A stretch of 64,000 nucleotides of DNA from Streptomyces europaeiscabiei (GTDB lineage: Bacteria > Actinomycetota > Actinomycetes > Streptomycetales > Streptomycetaceae). The position numbers were made by a program, and so were the translations under genes. The stretch is taken from positions 2,232,001-2,296,000 of the forward strand of contig NZ_CP107841.1 in assembly GCF_036346855.1 (NCBI RefSeq), read 5' to 3'. The notes beneath the pieces are model-generated. The model saw only the letters and a list, made by a program, of their open reading frames with translations. It did not search any database and was not told the origin of the DNA. This document shows positions 52,852 through 62,223 of this stretch, piece after piece. Every line of letters begins with the position of its first letter. Within the stretch, counting starts at the first letter, position 1.

Positions 52852-53340
52852 TGTTCGTTCCCTCCAAAGGGAAGTCGGGGGCCCGCGTGGGGTCGGGGCC
52901 CGTGAGGCGCAGATCAGGGACATCGGTCCGGATTCCGGACACGCCGTGCCCCTGACAAGGCGCTGGGGGGAAGTATTCGGCCGTACCGCCGACCCACGCA
53001 AGGGTGCCTTTCGGCCTCTCGGAGTCCCAACCGGCGCGCCCTCCACTCCAGTTGATCTCGCCAGGCCATATGTGCGGGTTCTGTGTGAATCCTGAACGGC
53101 TCCCGGCGAGACCGGCTGACGGGTCGTCGGAGCAGGCCGCAGGGCCCGGGAGCGTCGAGCACCATCATGGTCGCCCGCGACGGAGGACACCCTCCGAGGC
53201 GCCCGGTCGGAGTACGCGGATCCACCGCCCGGGGGTGTCCGGAAGTCATACGTTGGGCCGTTCAGCCGTTCGATCCCGCCACCCGGGGCTCGGGCGGCCC
53301 GAGGTGTGAGCACAGCGTCGTGCCCCGGTACTCCGTTCCG
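52852..53340 (-). promoter_or_regulatory. upstream region of the sprB-like gene with a perfect palindrome
   Basis: The 489-bp gap has no recognisable gene. GTCCGGATTCCGGAC at 52926-52940 is a perfect palindrome with a one-base centre, 75 bp before the GTG start, and is a candidate operator. The remainder shows no other convincing signal. Confidence 0.4.
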
Positions 53341-54441
53341 TCAGGACGCTCCCCCTGCCGCTCCCCCTGTCACGGCGGGCCGGGCGGCGGGCCGGGCGAG
53401 GCCCAGGTGCTCGCGGAGCGTGCTGCCCGGGTAGAAGGTGCGGAACAGCCCGCGGTGCTGGAGCAGCGCCACCGTCCCGTTGACGAGCCGTTCCAGGTCA
53501 CGGCGCGGCTCGACGGGGACGAGGTGGAAGCCGTCGGCGGCCCCGGCCCGGTGCCAGGCGGTGATCAGTTCGGCGAGGTCGACGGGTCCGCCCCGGTACA
53601 GCGGGCCGTCCGCGGTCTGCCGCGGACCTCCCCCACCGTGCCCAGGCTCGGCCGCATGTTCACCACCGCCGAGATCCACTCTGAGACTCACCAGGACCCG
53701 CAGCCCATCGGGATCCCGCCCGAACCCGGTCGCCGCCTCCCGCAGTTCCGTCCGTACGGCGTCGGCGTGGGCCGGGGCGGCGACCCGCAGGAGGGCCACA
53801 TCCGCGTACCGGGCGGCGGTCCCACGGCTCTCACCCTCGGTCGCGTCGACGACCCCCACGGGACACCCCTGCGGCGACCGGGGCACGGTCGAGGGCTGCC
53901 GGACGGAGAACCCGGCGCCCTCGACACCCTCGAAGTCGACGTGGTGCACCTTCTCCCGGTCGATGAACCGCCCGGTCCCGGCATCATGGGCCTCGGCGTC
54001 GTCCGCCCAGCCGTTCCGCAACCGGGCGGCCACGTCGGCCACTTCACCGGCCTCCCGCCACAGCACGTCGCCCGGCGCGGCAGGCCGCCGTCCGAACAAC
54101 CGGGTCTCCTCCTCCGTGCCCGGCACCTCGATCCACCACCCGGCCCGCCCCCGGCTCACCCGGTCGAGCGTCGATACGGCGGCCCGCACATGAGACGGCT
54201 CGGAATGCGTCGTCCGCACGGCCGGCACCAGCCCGACCCGCCCCGTCTCCGGCGCCACCCGTGCCAACACCGCCGACGCGTCAAGCCCCGGCCGCCCGGA
54301 AGAATCCCCGAGCGTCACGAAATCCAACGCCCCCCGCTCCGCGAGCCGGGCGAGCTCGACAAACGCCCCCACCTCACACACCGCACGCTGATCAATGGCT
54401 GCGGCCAGGTGCAACCGCCCCCGACCGTACGACGACCCCAT
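53341..54441 (-). CDS. LLM-class flavin-dependent monooxygenase
   Basis: The protein is 366 residues from the ATG at 54441. The luciferase-like barrel is recognised in LHLAAAIDQ, ALDFVTLGDSSGRPGLDASA, VLARVAPETGRVGLVPAVRT, ALSTLDRVSRGRAGWWIEVP-like (here AAVSTLDRVSRGRAGWWIEV) and ELITAWHRAGAADGFHLVP. The family uses FMNH2 and O2, often on sulfur compounds. It lies downstream of the FAD/NAD(P)-binding gene on the same strand, after a 304-bp gap. Confidence 0.85.
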   Translation of the reverse strand: MGSSYGRGRLHLAAAIDQRAVCEVGAFVELARLAERGALDFVTLGDSSGRPGLDASAVLARVAPETGRVGLVPAVRTTHSEPSHVRAAVSTLDRVSRGRAGWWIEVPGTEEETRLFGRRPAAPGDVLWREAGEVADVAARLRNGWADDAEAHDAGTGRFIDREKVHHVDFEGVEGAGFSVRQPSTVPRSPQGCPVGVVDATEGESRGTAARYADVALLRVAAPAHADAVRTELREAATGFGRDPDGLRVLVSLRVDLGGGEHAAEPGHGGGGPRQTADGPLYRGGPVDLAELITAWHRAGAADGFHLVPVEPRRDLERLVNGTVALLQHRGLFRTFYPGSTLREHLGLARPAARPAVTGGAAGGAS

Positions 54442-54745
54442 ACCGACCGACCTCTCTCCACTCCGACCACGCGCCCCTGCGGCTCCTCTCCGCACACCCC
54501 AGGGACCCTCTCCGCACGACAACGCCGGCCACCGAAAGCCACACCTACCTCTCGGACGGGCCCTCCTCACCCAGCCGGCCCCCTCCCCGCGTCCGTCCTC
54601 CCAGCAGCACCGCCTCTCCCCGCACCACCGGCCCCTTCCACCACTCCACCCCACCACTCCGACCCTCCTCTCCGCCGCGACGGCGACCCACCACGACATC
54701 GCTGCCCGGCGGTCACCGACGCCGCGGCCTTCGTCGGTCCGCCTC
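54442..54745. other. 304-bp gap between the FAD-binding and LLM genes
   Basis: No gene, strong hairpin or operator was recognised. The gap is long for an operon, so the two oxidoreductases may have separate promoters. Confidence 0.35.
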
Positions 54746-56566
54746 TCACGCCGCCGCGCGGCACCCCAGGTCACGCAGGAACGCGAGTACGGCCCGAGCC
54801 GTCGCGTCGTTCTGCCGGAAGGCGGGGCCACCCGTACGCGGCCGGGTGAAAGCCCCCGGCGTACGGCTGTTCGTGTAGGGCCCGAGTGCGAAGCGCCGAG
54901 GGTGGGGGCGCCCGGACCGGTCCAACACCCGTCCGTCCGTGGGGTCGACGGCGACCAGCCCCTCCGCCGTCTCGACGACACCCCCGTCGTCGTACAGCTC
55001 GCGCAGCAGCCCGTCGCGAACACGCGCCACCGTCGGCTCCGGCAACCGCGCCTCGACCAGCGCCCTCGCCTCGACGGACCCCCCGGGCACGGTGACACCG
55101 GACGCCCGGAACACCCCGCCCTCGGCAGCCACTCGCATGTCCGCCCCGACGAACTTCAGGACACCGGCCCGCGACAGGGCGAGCATCTGCCGCAGCCGGG
55201 GACCGGGCGGACCGGAGGCGAGACAGCTGAAGAACCCGTGCCACCAGGACCCGACGTCGCCGAGCCGGATCAGCTGCCCGTAGACGGACAAAAGCCCGAA
55301 GAAAACCCCCAGGTCGGCGCTGAAGGCATTGTCGTGACGACGTGCCAGGTCGGCCTCGACATAGCCGCGCAGCCCGTCCTGGAACTCCGCGTGCGACCCG
55401 TACCGCACCCCCTCCAACGGGCGGTCCAGCGCGGTCAGGTCCAGCCGGTCGGCCACGTCCGGCACCGCTGACGCCACCAGCACCGCCCGCTCCCGCGCAT
55501 CCGCCGCCGCGTACTTCTCCTCGAAGTCGGCCCAGGCCATGGCCGTCCGCTCGGGATGAGCCGTGAACAGCCGGTGGTAGTGCGCGAACCCCAGCTCCTT
55601 CTCCACCAGCGGCCACACATCACCCCGGAAGTCGAACCCGGCCGCGCGCCCCAGCAGTTCGTCGACCTCGGCCGGCCCGAAGAACCTCGGCAGCGGCGGC
55701 CGTTCCCCCTCCAGGTCGTACCCGATCTTCGAGTGGTACGGCACCCCGCGCCGCGAGCCGACATGCAGCACGGGCTCCCGCCCGGACGCGTGATACGTCA
55801 GCTCCCCGTCGGTGCCTCCCTCGTCCTGCTCGTACCGCCCGCCGCGGCCCTCCGTCAGCAGCACCATGAGGTCGACGAAGGCGAGCCCGAAGCCCCGTAC
55901 GAGCACCGGTTCGCCGGGGGCCAGCCGCGACAGATCGCTGTCGGCGGTGAAGTCCGGCGGCATGTGGACGAGCCCATGGACGCGGGCGTACTCGGCCAAT
56001 CGCTGCTGCTCGTCGTCGAGTTCGGCGTCCAGATGGCCGAGCGCGAGGACGACGAGGTCCGCGAGGAGCGGACGCGTGCGCCCCTCCAGCCACACCTGCT
56101 GACGCCCTTCGCCCGGTCCGCCGATCCGCAGCGCCCGCCGCGGGTGATGGTGAACCGTGACCCCCTCGGGCAGATCGGCCACGGCTCTCTCGTGCACCCA
56201 GCGCAGATACTCGCCCTGTATGCGCCGGTCCGGGAAGACCCGCCCGTCGAGCCCCGCCCACTCGTGCAGGGTGGGCCCCTCCCGTACGGGCCCGTCCATC
56301 CGCACCGTCTCGTCGGTGAACATGGTGACGTCCTCGGCCTGCGAGTTCATCCACAGCAGCGGCGACTGGTCCGCCCGCCAGATACGCCCGGCGCCCGGCG
56401 GATGAGGATCGACGAGATGGATGTCGAAGCCCGCCCCCGCGTACGGCTCACCGGCGTTGGCGGCGATCCGCTCGATCAGTCCGGTACCGCGCGGCCCGGC
56501 CCCGACGATCACCAGGGACGGCCGCGAGGGGAGAGTGGCGAAGTGAGAAGAAGAGGCAGACGGCAT
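54746..56566 (-). CDS. FAD/NAD(P)-binding protein (NAD_binding_9 type oxidoreductase)
   Basis: This 606-residue protein begins with a dinucleotide motif LVIVGAGPRGTGLIERIAAN, typical of the large FAD-NAD(P)-binding proteins of actinobacteria. Other marks are GRIWRADQSPLLWMNSQAED, WVHERAVADLPEGVTVHHHP, LVVLALGHLDAEL, GEPVLVRGFGLAFVDLMVLL and a C-terminal ALGPYTNSR with QNDATARAV. The substrate is unknown. Together with the LLM monooxygenase it may handle a sulfur or amine compound, which is inference. Confidence 0.82.
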   Translation of the reverse strand: MPSASSSHFATLPSRPSLVIVGAGPRGTGLIERIAANAGEPYAGAGFDIHLVDPHPPGAGRIWRADQSPLLWMNSQAEDVTMFTDETVRMDGPVREGPTLHEWAGLDGRVFPDRRIQGEYLRWVHERAVADLPEGVTVHHHPRRALRIGGPGEGRQQVWLEGRTRPLLADLVVLALGHLDAELDDEQQRLAEYARVHGLVHMPPDFTADSDLSRLAPGEPVLVRGFGLAFVDLMVLLTEGRGGRYEQDEGGTDGELTYHASGREPVLHVGSRRGVPYHSKIGYDLEGERPPLPRFFGPAEVDELLGRAAGFDFRGDVWPLVEKELGFAHYHRLFTAHPERTAMAWADFEEKYAAADARERAVLVASAVPDVADRLDLTALDRPLEGVRYGSHAEFQDGLRGYVEADLARRHDNAFSADLGVFFGLLSVYGQLIRLGDVGSWWHGFFSCLASGPPGPRLRQMLALSRAGVLKFVGADMRVAAEGGVFRASGVTVPGGSVEARALVEARLPEPTVARVRDGLLRELYDDGGVVETAEGLVAVDPTDGRVLDRSGRPHPRRFALGPYTNSRTPGAFTRPRTGGPAFRQNDATARAVLAFLRDLGCRAAA

Positions 56567-56672
56567 GCGAAAGGCTCCGTGATGTCCGAGTCGAACACGG
56601 TGCCTTCACACGGAGCGCGTCCATGGACATGGAGGCGGGCGACCGAGCCCCTCAGCAGCGGTCTGTGCCGAG

Positions 56673-56701
56673 AGTACGGCGGTCTTTCCCTTCGCTGTCA
56701 A
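56673..56701 (-). promoter_or_regulatory. sigma-70-type promoter of the FAD/NAD(P)-binding gene
   Basis: On the minus strand TTGACA (56696-56701) is followed after 17 bp by CGTACT (56673-56678), a weak -10. A transcript starting near 56665 would have a leader of about 100 nt. A possible divergent promoter with TTGACG (56738-56743) and TCCACT (56761-56766) reads toward the leader peptide. Confidence 0.45.
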
Positions 56702-56773
56702 GGTTGTCCGAACTGTGAGCGCTACGTCTCAAGCCGGTTGACGCGCAATCGGATGCCTGTTCCACTTGACCCC

Positions 56774-56845
56774 ATGCATTCGCAGCAGTGGCTGGTCACC
56801 CGCTCCCACATCGACTTCGGTCGAGTGTGGTCCTCGTCCTGTTGA
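56774..56845 (+). CDS. cysteine-type regulatory leader peptide
   Basis: A 23-codon ORF encodes a peptide whose core RSHIDFGRVWSSSC ends at the stop. The pattern Arg-x-His-Ile-Asp-x-x-Arg-Val-x-Ser-x-x-Cys is that of the many Streptomyces putative leader peptides placed before sulfur-assimilation and transport genes, where the terminal Cys senses cysteinyl-tRNA supply. Here no gene follows on the same strand: the next DNA is antisense to the DUF5685 gene. The peptide therefore looks orphaned, or it belongs to the divergent FAD/LLM locus in an inverted layout. Confidence 0.65.
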   Translation: MHSQQWLVTRSHIDFGRVWSSSC

Positions 56846-56977
56846 GCTGACCCGACCCCACTGCGCGCCCCGGTCTCCGAGGTTGCGCCGTTCGCGTTCT
56901 CTCCCTTGGCCTTCACACGCGCACCCCTCCCCTCGCGTTGCCCGTTCCTCATTCCTCGATCCGGCCCGGCTGCCGTC

Positions 56978-58195
56978 TCAACAGTCGCAACCGCAGCACT
57001 CGCACGACTCGCAGCAGTCACAGTCGCAGTCCCGGCAGCAGCCCTCGCGCTTCTTCCGGGACCAGGGGCCCTCGTACTCCTTCGCGCAGCACAACTGGCA
57101 GGTGCAGCACAGCAGCGTGAACATCCCGCACCCCGCCCAGAAACCCCGCCGCCTCGGTGGCTGCGGCGTCGGCACCCCGCCGAAGCCACCGCCCCCGCCG
57201 TATCCCCCGCCACCACTGCCGAACGGATTGCCACCGGTGTACGGAGCGCCGGCGCCACCCGCGTACGGATTCCCACCGTCCCCGGCATACGGACCGCCCG
57301 GCACCGGCGCCCCGCCCTGCTGATGCGCCGAACACACCGGCACCGCCCCGAACGCCCGGTCCACCGACCTGCGCAACTCGTGCACGAGCAGCAGATGGGC
57401 CAGCGCGCCGTCCACGAAGTCGGTCTCGCGCAGGGCGAGCCGGATGCCGTGCAGGGCGTCGTCGGCGAGCCGCCGGGCCTCGGCGAGGGAGGTACCCGTG
57501 GCGGTCAGCGGGTTCCACGCGCCTGCGGCGGCGTCGGCGGCCCGGTCCTCCACCGCGTCCAGCAGATGGGCGAGCCGTCCGAAAAGACGTCCGGCCTCGG
57601 CGAGCGGTTCGGCGTTGCCCGGCCGTCCGGCCAGGATCGCGGTGTGCGCGAAGGCCGCCGCCGTCGCCGTCTCGGTCGGCTCGGTGACCGTCAGCAGAGG
57701 GGTGCCCGGCCCGGCGAGCGCCTCGATGCCGATCTGCCGGTCCACGGCATCGACCAGCACCGCCGTGTCGAACCCGATGTCCGATCCCGTACGCGCCCCC
57801 GCGCGCCCCCAGTTCGTCGCGATCCGGCGCGCGGCGCGCGCCACCGGCTTGCGCGCGAGCACTCCGTCCCCATCAGCCACATGGTCACGCACCTTGGCCG
57901 AGGCGAGCACCAGCGAGACGGCGGCGGCGAGCCGCGCGCCCTCGCCCTGCGCGACGGAGGCGGTGCGCATCCCGCGCAGCGGACAGGGTCCGGCGGTGCG
58001 CCTCCAGTCGGTGGTGCGCTCGGCCTGAGCCTCCGTCAAAACGGAGACCAGCAGACCATCATAATTGGTGACGATCCGGGCGAACTGCCCGTGGTCCCCG
58101 CGCAGCGCGAGGCAGAGCCCGCACAGATGCGCCATCCATTGCGTCCGCAGCCCTTCGCCGAGCCGGTGGCTGCAGGGCCTCACTATTCCGAACAC
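56978..58195 (-). CDS. DUF5685-family protein with cysteine-rich tail
   Basis: This 405-residue protein starts MFGIVRPCSHRLGEGLRTQW with MAHLCGLCLALRGDHGQFAR, the conserved DUF5685 opening with a Cys-x2-Cys pair. A long alpha-helical body follows, then a Gly/Pro/Tyr-rich low-complexity linker. The last 60 residues contain many cysteines (MFTLLCCTCQLCC, EGCCRDCDCDCCESCECCGC). The tail could bind zinc or copper. The function is unknown. Confidence 0.85.
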   Translation of the reverse strand: MFGIVRPCSHRLGEGLRTQWMAHLCGLCLALRGDHGQFARIVTNYDGLLVSVLTEAQAERTTDWRRTAGPCPLRGMRTASVAQGEGARLAAAVSLVLASAKVRDHVADGDGVLARKPVARAARRIATNWGRAGARTGSDIGFDTAVLVDAVDRQIGIEALAGPGTPLLTVTEPTETATAAAFAHTAILAGRPGNAEPLAEAGRLFGRLAHLLDAVEDRAADAAAGAWNPLTATGTSLAEARRLADDALHGIRLALRETDFVDGALAHLLLVHELRRSVDRAFGAVPVCSAHQQGGAPVPGGPYAGDGGNPYAGGAGAPYTGGNPFGSGGGGYGGGGGFGGVPTPQPPRRRGFWAGCGMFTLLCCTCQLCCAKEYEGPWSRKKREGCCRDCDCDCCESCECCGCDC

Positions 58196-58498
58196 GACAC
58201 TCCCCCGTGTCTCCCCGAGTCTCCGCCCGCTCGTCGGCGTGGCCGCATCGTAGCTGCCGGAACGTTCACCCGGACGGGCCTGGGCTCACCCAAACGCCAC
58301 GAACAATATTATTTCACTCCCTGTCAGCAGGTGTGTACAGCGGAGCCCTTGGGGCACATGGACTCTCGACGAATTCGTTCTGCACCAGTACCGTCACGAA
58401 ACCCCCGTGCGGCGTCTATCCACTTGGCGAGACCTCCGCATCATGGACGACGATAGGGATGCGGAAAGCACGAAAGACCGCTGCGAGAGGAGGCGTCC

Positions 58499-58942
58499 AT
58501 GGGATCGGTGCGCAAGGCGAGTGCCTGGCTTGGCCTCGTCGACGACAACGATGACGAGCGTTACTACGACGACGACTACGCCGATGAGCGGGAGTCCGGC
58601 TCCGGCGAGGCCTGGGTCACCGACCCTCGCGTCAAGGTCGCGGCCGAGTCCGTGCAGGACCACGGCCGCCGGATCGGCACGGTCACGCCGGACAGCTTCC
58701 GTGACGCCCGGCACATCGGCGAGCTCTTCCGGGACGGCGTCCCGGTCATCATGAACCTCACGAACATGGAGCCCGGAGACGCCAAGCGTGTCGTCGACTT
58801 CGCGGCCGGCCTGATCTTCGGTCTGCGCGGCTCGATCGAGCGGGTGTCCAACCGCGTGTTCCTGCTGACCCCGGCCGACACGGAGATCGTCAGCGGCGAG
58901 GTCGTGAGCCGTCCGGTCGACGGTTTCTTCAACCAGAGCTGA
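58499..58942 (+). CDS. sepF: SepF-family cell-division protein
   Basis: This 147-residue protein has an N-terminal amphipathic stretch ([14 protein letters not shown]) suited to membrane binding and an acidic linker ([16 protein letters not shown]). The SepF core shows [40 protein letters not shown] and [20 protein letters not shown]. It lies away from the ftsZ cluster, so it is one of the extra SepF paralogues of Streptomyces. SepF tethers FtsZ to the membrane. The start follows GAGAGGAGG. The 303-bp gap upstream (58196-58498) holds its promoter region but no gene. Confidence 0.9.
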   Translation: MGSVRKASAWLGLVDDNDDERYYDDDYADERESGSGEAWVTDPRVKVAAESVQDHGRRIGTVTPDSFRDARHIGELFRDGVPVIMNLTNMEPGDAKRVVDFAAGLIFGLRGSIERVSNRVFLLTPADTEIVSGEVVSRPVDGFFNQS

Positions 58943-58994
58943 GGCAGGGCCGCTCGCCGGCCCGTCCTTGCGGTGCGCGGTCGTACGACGCGGC

Positions 58995-60164
58995 TCACCG
59001 GAAGGCGTCAAGACCGGTGAGCGCCTTGCCCAGCACCAGTTGGTGCATTTCGACGGTGCCCTCGTAGGTGAGCACGGACTCCAGGTTCGTCGCGTGCCGC
59101 ATCACCGGGTACTCGAGGGAGATTCCGTTCGCGCCGAGAATCGTGCGCGCGGTACGGCAGATCTCGATCGCCTCTCGTACGTTGTTCAGCTTGCCGAAAC
59201 TGATCTGCTCGGGACGGAGCCGTCCCGCGTCCATCCGCCGCCCCAGATGGTGGGCGAGCAGAATCCCTTTGTGCAACTCGACCGCCATGTCGGCGAGTTT
59301 GGCCTGGGTGAGCTGAAATCCGCCGATCGGCTTCCCGAACTGCTCCCGCGTCCTTGCGTATTCGACGGCCGACTCGAAACACGCCCGTGCGGCACCCATC
59401 GAGCCCCACACGATTCCGTAGCGGGCATGCGAGAGACAACTCAGCGGCCCTTTCAGCCCCTTGACCTCCGGCAGTACGGCGTTTTCGGGCAACCGCACGT
59501 CGTCCAGGACGAGTTCACTGGTGACGGAGGCGCGCAGGGACCACTTGTGCTTGATCTCCGGCGCGGAGAACCCGGCGGTGTCCGTGGGCACGACGAACCC
59601 CCGGACGCCCTCCTCGGTCTGCGCCCACACCACGGCGACCCCGGCGACTGACCCGTTCGTGATCCACATCTTCCGCCCGTTCAGGACCCAGTCACCGCCG
59701 TCCCGCTTGGCGTACGTACGCATGGACGCCGGGTCGGAGCCGTGGTCGGGCTCGGTGAGCCCGAAGCACCCGATGACCTCACCGGAGGCCATGCGCGGCA
59801 GCCACGCCTGCTTCTGCTCCTCGCTCCCGAACCGGTGGATCGCGTACATGGCGAGCGACCCCTGCACGGACACCAGCGACCGGATCCCCGAGTCCGCGGC
59901 CTCCAGCTCCAGACAGGCGAGCCCGTACTGCACCGCACTGGCCCCCGCGCAGCCGTACCCCTGGAGCGACATCCCCAGTGCCCCGATCGCCCCCAGTTCC
60001 CGGGCCAACTCCCTGACCCCGGGGAGCTCCCCCTGCTCGTACCACTCGGCGACATGTGGCAACACACGATCCGCCGCCCAACTCCGCACGGTGTCCCGTA
60101 CGGCGAGATCCTCGGGGTCGAGCAGCTCGTCGAGACCGAGAAAATCGGTGGGGTCGAAGCTCAT
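58995..60164 (-). CDS. acyl-CoA dehydrogenase, glutaryl-CoA dehydrogenase-like
   Basis: This 389-residue flavoenzyme has WLPRMASGEVIGCFGLTEPD, HGSDPASMRT, WVLNGRKMWITNGSVAGVAV, ARYGIVWGSMGAARACFESA, REQFGKPIGGFQLTQAKLAD and the end motif LTYEGTVEMHQLVLGKALTG. The catalytic Glu lies in YEGT. The YGIVWG-type segment is typical of the glutaryl-CoA dehydrogenase branch. It would oxidise and decarboxylate glutaryl-CoA from lysine or tryptophan breakdown, or a related acyl-CoA. Confidence 0.9.
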   Translation of the reverse strand: MSFDPTDFLGLDELLDPEDLAVRDTVRSWAADRVLPHVAEWYEQGELPGVRELARELGAIGALGMSLQGYGCAGASAVQYGLACLELEAADSGIRSLVSVQGSLAMYAIHRFGSEEQKQAWLPRMASGEVIGCFGLTEPDHGSDPASMRTYAKRDGGDWVLNGRKMWITNGSVAGVAVVWAQTEEGVRGFVVPTDTAGFSAPEIKHKWSLRASVTSELVLDDVRLPENAVLPEVKGLKGPLSCLSHARYGIVWGSMGAARACFESAVEYARTREQFGKPIGGFQLTQAKLADMAVELHKGILLAHHLGRRMDAGRLRPEQISFGKLNNVREAIEICRTARTILGANGISLEYPVMRHATNLESVLTYEGTVEMHQLVLGKALTGLDAFR

Positions 60165-60287
60165 GGGGGGTACCTCCGGCTCATAAAACTAGCGACGCTA
60201 ATCACCGTACCCACCGTGCGCACCCTCCAAGGCCGATTGCGCGGTTCCCCCGCGCCCTGTGAGGGCCCTCTGGCCGCCCCACACGGC

Positions 60288-61898
60288 TCAGCGCACCGAC
60301 TCCGCACGCACGGGGGTCGGCGCCTTGGCCCCCCGCGGCCCCGGCACCTCCGCGGAAGCCCCGCACTCCATCCCCCGAGGCAGTCGCAGGGCCATCACCG
60401 CGCCCAGCACGAGCAGCGCCGCACTCACCAGCAGCGTCACATGCAGCCCGTGGACGAACGAGTCCCGGGCGGCGTGCCGCAGCGCCTCCCCCGAGGGCCC
60501 GCCCAACCGGTCGGCGACCTCGTACGCCTCGCCGAGCGAGTGCCCTGCGGCAGCGGAGGCCGAGCCGGGAACCCCCGGCACGGACGACAGCCCCGGCGCG
60601 TACGCCGCGTTCATCACACTCCCGAGGAGCGCGATCCCGATACCGGCGCCCAGCTGGTACGACGTCTCACCGATCGCCGCCGCCCCGCCCGCCGAGGACG
60701 CCGGCGCCTCGCTCAGCATCGACTCGTACGCGCCGAAGAGAGTCGTCTCCAGGCCGAAGCCCAGCAGGACGAACCCGGCGAGCAGCAGCCCCGCGTTGTC
60801 GTGGCGCCCCATGGCCGTCAGCAGGACGACCGCGAAGGCGGTGAGGCAGAAGCCGAGGCAGACCATGCGGCGTGGCCCGAAGCGGTGCAGCAGGTGGGAG
60901 CCGACGAGCCCGGCCGCCATGGCGGCGATGGTCAGCGGCAGCAGTCGCAGCCCCGTCTGCAGGGGGGACAGCCCGAGGACCAGCTGCAGATACTGCGCGG
61001 CGATCAGCTCCAGCCCCACCAGCGCGAGCATCGCGAGGACGATGCAGCCGACGGACGTGCTGAACGCGGGGCGCGCGAACATCCGCAGGTCGACCAGTGG
61101 ATGCGTCCTGCGCCGCTGCCGTCGTACGAACGCGATCAGCAGCCCTGCGCCGACGGCGAGCGCGAGCGCGGTGCCCGGGTCGAACGGCGGGTGTCCGCCG
61201 CCGAGCCGCTTCACGGCGAAGACGACGCCGAAGAGGCCGACAGCCGCCATCAGGGCGCCGACCACGTCCCAGGGGCCGTCGCGGTCGCCCGTCGACTCGG
61301 GCAGCAGCAGCCGTCCGATCGGCAGACCGACGAGCATCAGCGGGATGTTGACCAGGAAGACCGAGCCCCACCAGAAGTGCTCCAGCAGGAACCCGCCGAG
61401 CAGCGGTCCGACGGCCGCGCCCACCGCCGCTACCGCGCTCCAGATGCCGATGGCGAGCGCCCGCTCCCTCCGGTCGGGGAAGACCTGGCGCAGGATCGAC
61501 AGCGTCGCGGGCATGATCATCGCGCCGCCGACACCGAGCAGGGCGCGGGCCGCGATCAGGATCTGCGGGTTGTCCGCGCAGGCCGCGAGGCCGGAGGCGA
61601 CACCGAAGAGGGCGTATCCGAGAAGGAGGATCCTTCTGCGGCCGACCCGGTCGCCGAGGGTGCCGAAGAGGATCAGCAGCGAGGCGCAGACCAGCGGGTA
61701 GACGTCGACGATCCAGAGCAGCTCCATGCCACTCGGCTTGATGTCCTCGGTGACCGCGGGAACCGCCACGTGCAGCACGGTGGCGTCGACGGCGACGAGC
61801 AGCAGGCTGACGCACAGGACGACGAGGACGACCCAGCGGTTGGCACCGGCCCAGGCCTCCCGGCGGCGTCGCACAGCGGCCGTGGGCGTCCCGGACAT
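60288..61898 (-). CDS. MFS transporter, DHA2 (EmrB/QacA) drug exporter type
   Basis: This 536-residue protein starts at the ATG at 61898, after GGGAGGT. About 14 transmembrane helices are visible. Signature parts are VVLCVSLLLVAVDATVLHVA (helix 1 with motif D1), GTLGDRVGRRRILLLGYALF (motif A) and PLLGGFLLEHFWWGSVFLVN (motif C). It exports drugs or metabolites using the proton gradient. It is divergent from the membrane glycosyltransferase over 325 bp. Confidence 0.92.
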   Translation of the reverse strand: MSGTPTAAVRRRREAWAGANRWVVLVVLCVSLLLVAVDATVLHVAVPAVTEDIKPSGMELLWIVDVYPLVCASLLILFGTLGDRVGRRRILLLGYALFGVASGLAACADNPQILIAARALLGVGGAMIMPATLSILRQVFPDRRERALAIGIWSAVAAVGAAVGPLLGGFLLEHFWWGSVFLVNIPLMLVGLPIGRLLLPESTGDRDGPWDVVGALMAAVGLFGVVFAVKRLGGGHPPFDPGTALALAVGAGLLIAFVRRQRRRTHPLVDLRMFARPAFSTSVGCIVLAMLALVGLELIAAQYLQLVLGLSPLQTGLRLLPLTIAAMAAGLVGSHLLHRFGPRRMVCLGFCLTAFAVVLLTAMGRHDNAGLLLAGFVLLGFGLETTLFGAYESMLSEAPASSAGGAAAIGETSYQLGAGIGIALLGSVMNAAYAPGLSSVPGVPGSASAAAGHSLGEAYEVADRLGGPSGEALRHAARDSFVHGLHVTLLVSAALLVLGAVMALRLPRGMECGASAEVPGPRGAKAPTPVRAESVR

Positions 61899-62223
61899 GT
61901 ACCTACCTCCCAGATGCTCTCGCGTTCGGCGGTACCAACGGGGTGGGGACTCCCCGGCGGCCACGGCCCGGGAGGAGCGGCGTCCCGGACCCGCGCAACG
62001 AAAGGCGAGCGAGCCGACAGCGTACGCGAGTCCCGGCCGGTGAAAAGTGGCGGGTGTCTCATGGAAGCTTCATGTGACGTGTGGCATACACCACGCCCCG
62101 GGCCGTCCACCGGTCCTCCATGACTCCTTCATCACTCGTCCGTGGTTCGCCGGTCACCGTCCATCACGGACCACCACGTGACCGCGTCCCGGCCGGTTCC
62201 CGACTCCGCCGATAATCGAGCGC
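61899..62223. promoter_or_regulatory. divergent promoter region of the MFS and glycosyltransferase genes
   Basis: No gene is seen. The near-palindrome CATGGAAGCTTCATG (62060-62074) has one mismatched pair and could be an operator. No adjacent regulator gene was found. Confidence 0.35.

Noticed and set aside
54567..54764. Small Gly/Arg-rich ORF between the FAD and LLM genes
   Set aside because: Low-complexity composition and no start signals.
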